26,701 nucleotides of DNA from Cyclostephanos tholiformis (Eukaryota; Bacillariophyta; Thalassiosirophyceae; Thalassiosirales; Thalassiosiraceae), in NCBI GenBank assembly GCA_036939975.1, contig JALLPB010000293.1:1-26701 (forward strand), in the 5' to 3' direction. This document shows positions 25,257 to 26,701 of the stretch, piece by piece. Every line of letters starts with the position of its first letter. Positions within the stretch are counted from its first letter, which is position 1. The position numbers were made by a program, and so were the translations under genes. The notes under the pieces were generated by a model. The model saw only the letters and a list, made by a program, of their open reading frames with translations, was not told the origin of the DNA and ran no database searches.

Positions 25257-26455
25257 CTACTTATGCTTATCATAACCCTCTTTCCAGCACTCTTTGCATA
25301 TTGGCTCTCTGCATACAGCACACTCCATTGTGGATGATTTGCACCTCTTTTTTTCCCTGAGCTGACAATTCAGTACTTAGCTGCTTTTGATAACAGATCC
25401 AACAATACTCTCCTAATTTCATTCCCAGACTGACCCAATCTCTGTTACATTTATTTGTCATCACCCATGTTCCAAATGTAAACTCAACAGTAACCTATGC
25501 TCTCTTTGATGGTGGGTGAGCAATGCCAGTGGTGATACCATTCGAGTAAAAAAAGCATTTGCCATAGTTGCAAGGTACAAAGGCCAACTGCCTCATGAAA
25601 TTTGGCTTCCTTGACTCTGGTGTCTTTCCATTCAGTGCTGATACCATAATTCATGAGCGCTATTCCTATATCTATCTGGAAATCATGTCATCCATGGTTT
25701 TTGTCATTGTATCTTCTCCATTCTCTTTTGCCAACACCCCCCTTTGTGAAGAAGCATACAACAACATATATTGCATGCACGACCCTGTTCAATCTCCAGC
25801 AAAAAATCTACAGGTAGTAGTAGCGGTTTGTCCAAATAGTAGTCAAATAGTCAGCACTGTCACAATCATTCCGATCCACCCCATTCATTGACTGAACATA
25901 ATCTGCATGAGCTTGCAGCTCACGTATTGTTGCTTGCTCTTGTTTCCTACAGACATGCCTCTTGACAGTAAGACCATCACTCATCCCAATTCTATTGTTG
26001 ACACAAACATGACCTGTTTTTTGTCTCCCCAGAAAGTGTATTGAATGTAGTGTGTCTTCTGTGGTGGAGGAGTTATCAACTTGATGTATGCTACCTGGAA
26101 CCACCCTCATTGCAGCATATTCCTAGCTCCATTAGAAAGCTTGAGGAATGGTACGTCTTCATTGGCTTGTTGTTTCTTCTACGTTGGAATGATGGTACCA
26201 ACCATTGACCAGTTATATGTCTCATACAAATGCTTCACCAATTTTATCGACATATAGTAGTTGTCCGAGTACACCATTCTACCTCATATCATCCCCGTTG
26301 CTCTTGTCACAAGATCTGCTGCATGGATGAGCCTCTCACAGATGTCAACAGTGGTTTAGTCAGTCTTGTTGTTGTCCTTCTCGCAGTATATAATGTTGAC
26401 TGGTTTGGCCACACAATGCATCATGAGGGGCCAGGGGTCGGATGTGTGGGCGCCA
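25257..26455 (-). pseudogene. Decayed piggyBac-like (DDE_Tnp_1_7) transposase
   Basis: Minus-strand blocks in piggyBac order run from the right part of the window down to 25257. They are: D-I-C-E-R-L-I-H-A-A-D-L-V-T; G-R-M-V-Y-S-D-N-Y-Y-M-S (catalytic-Asp region); D-V-P-F-L-K-L-S-N-G-A-R; I-G-M-S-D-G-L-T-V-K-R-H-V; M-N-G-V-D-R-N-D-C-D-S-A-D-Y; I-F-C-W-R-L-N-R-V-V-H-A-I-Y; and a C-terminal Cys-rich finger (Y-C-W-I-C-Y; E-C-A-V-C-R-E-P-I-C-K-E-C-W-K-E-G-Y-D) before a TAG at 25257. At least five in-frame stops and one or more frame changes break it. The N-terminal part is missing or lies beyond the right edge. Confidence 0.8.
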
Positions 26456-26510
26456 ATTTCCTGAGTTATTTGCCAAAAAAATAGCTTTTTTCATGCTTGT
26501 GCAGCTGAAA

Positions 26511-26587
26511 TAAAAAGAGGGAGAAGGGGGGGGAGAGGAAAAAGAAAAATGAGAGGAAAAAAGAAGGGGGGGGAAGGAAAATAAGAA
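26511..26587. repeat. Purine-rich low-complexity tract
   Basis: Almost only A and G on the plus strand, with runs of 8 or 9 G, upstream (in transposase orientation) of the piggyBac-like remnant. No coding signal. Confidence 0.75.
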
Positions 26588-26701
26588 GTGTACTATAAGC
26601 TGTGTGGAGCTGGTCTTTCGGTTAGTTGTGTGAAAGACAAGTCACCACTGTGGGAATGTCTGACTGTTTGGAAGGCATTGATCCACAAGAATGTGGGAAT
26701 G

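Noticed and set aside
1..26701. CRISPR arrays, rRNA or tRNA genes, bacterial operons
   Set aside because: None seen; the spliced genes and transposons indicate a eukaryotic nuclear genome.

Overview
The window looks like nuclear DNA of a photosynthetic stramenopile, most probably a diatom. Three things point that way: short GT-AG introns (about 76-170 nt), a phosphoenolpyruvate carboxylase whose N-terminus looks like a bipartite presequence for a complex plastid (signal peptide with an S-F cleavage site), and a helicase-associated (HA) domain protein of a type common in diatoms. Species cannot be decided from sequence alone. All functional calls are by eye, from motifs.

Layout. 86-1786 (+): holocytochrome c synthase with an unusual C-terminal twin CX9C extension. 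2290-4112 (-): three-exon gene for a low-complexity protein ending in two HA repeats. 4955-10958 (-): a non-LTR retrotransposon (LINE) with a 3' (CTAAT)5 tail, a reading frame carrying AP-type endonuclease, reverse transcriptase and a C-terminal DnaJ J domain, and a second ORF of unknown function downstream of pol. 11876-12973 (+): three-exon gene for a thioredoxin-fold domain fused to hemerythrin. Its catalytic position is an in-frame UGA, read here as selenocysteine (U-G-G-C), and a SECIS-like stem-loop lies 21-100 nt after the stop. 13478-14621 (-): type II membrane sulfotransferase-like gene with one frameshift. 15158-17743 (+): RNAi-type RNA-dependent RNA polymerase (D-L-D-G-D). 17759-21486 (-): six-exon plastid-type PEP carboxylase, tail-to-tail with the polymerase and only 15 nt from it.

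From about 21.5 kb to the end there is no intact gene: diverged direct repeats, G-rich and GGA-rich low-complexity DNA, a decayed C-terminal fragment of a second LINE family (+), AT-rich DNA with inverted repeats, and a decayed piggyBac-like transposase (-) that probably continues past the right edge.

The genes do not form a pathway. Two encode proteins expected to act in mitochondria (HCCS) or the plastid compartment (PEPC), one is an RNA-silencing enzyme, and one is a probable redox/di-iron selenoprotein. The best candidates for something undescribed are the UGA-containing thioredoxin-hemerythrin fusion with its SECIS, and the J-domain LINE with a post-pol ORF.
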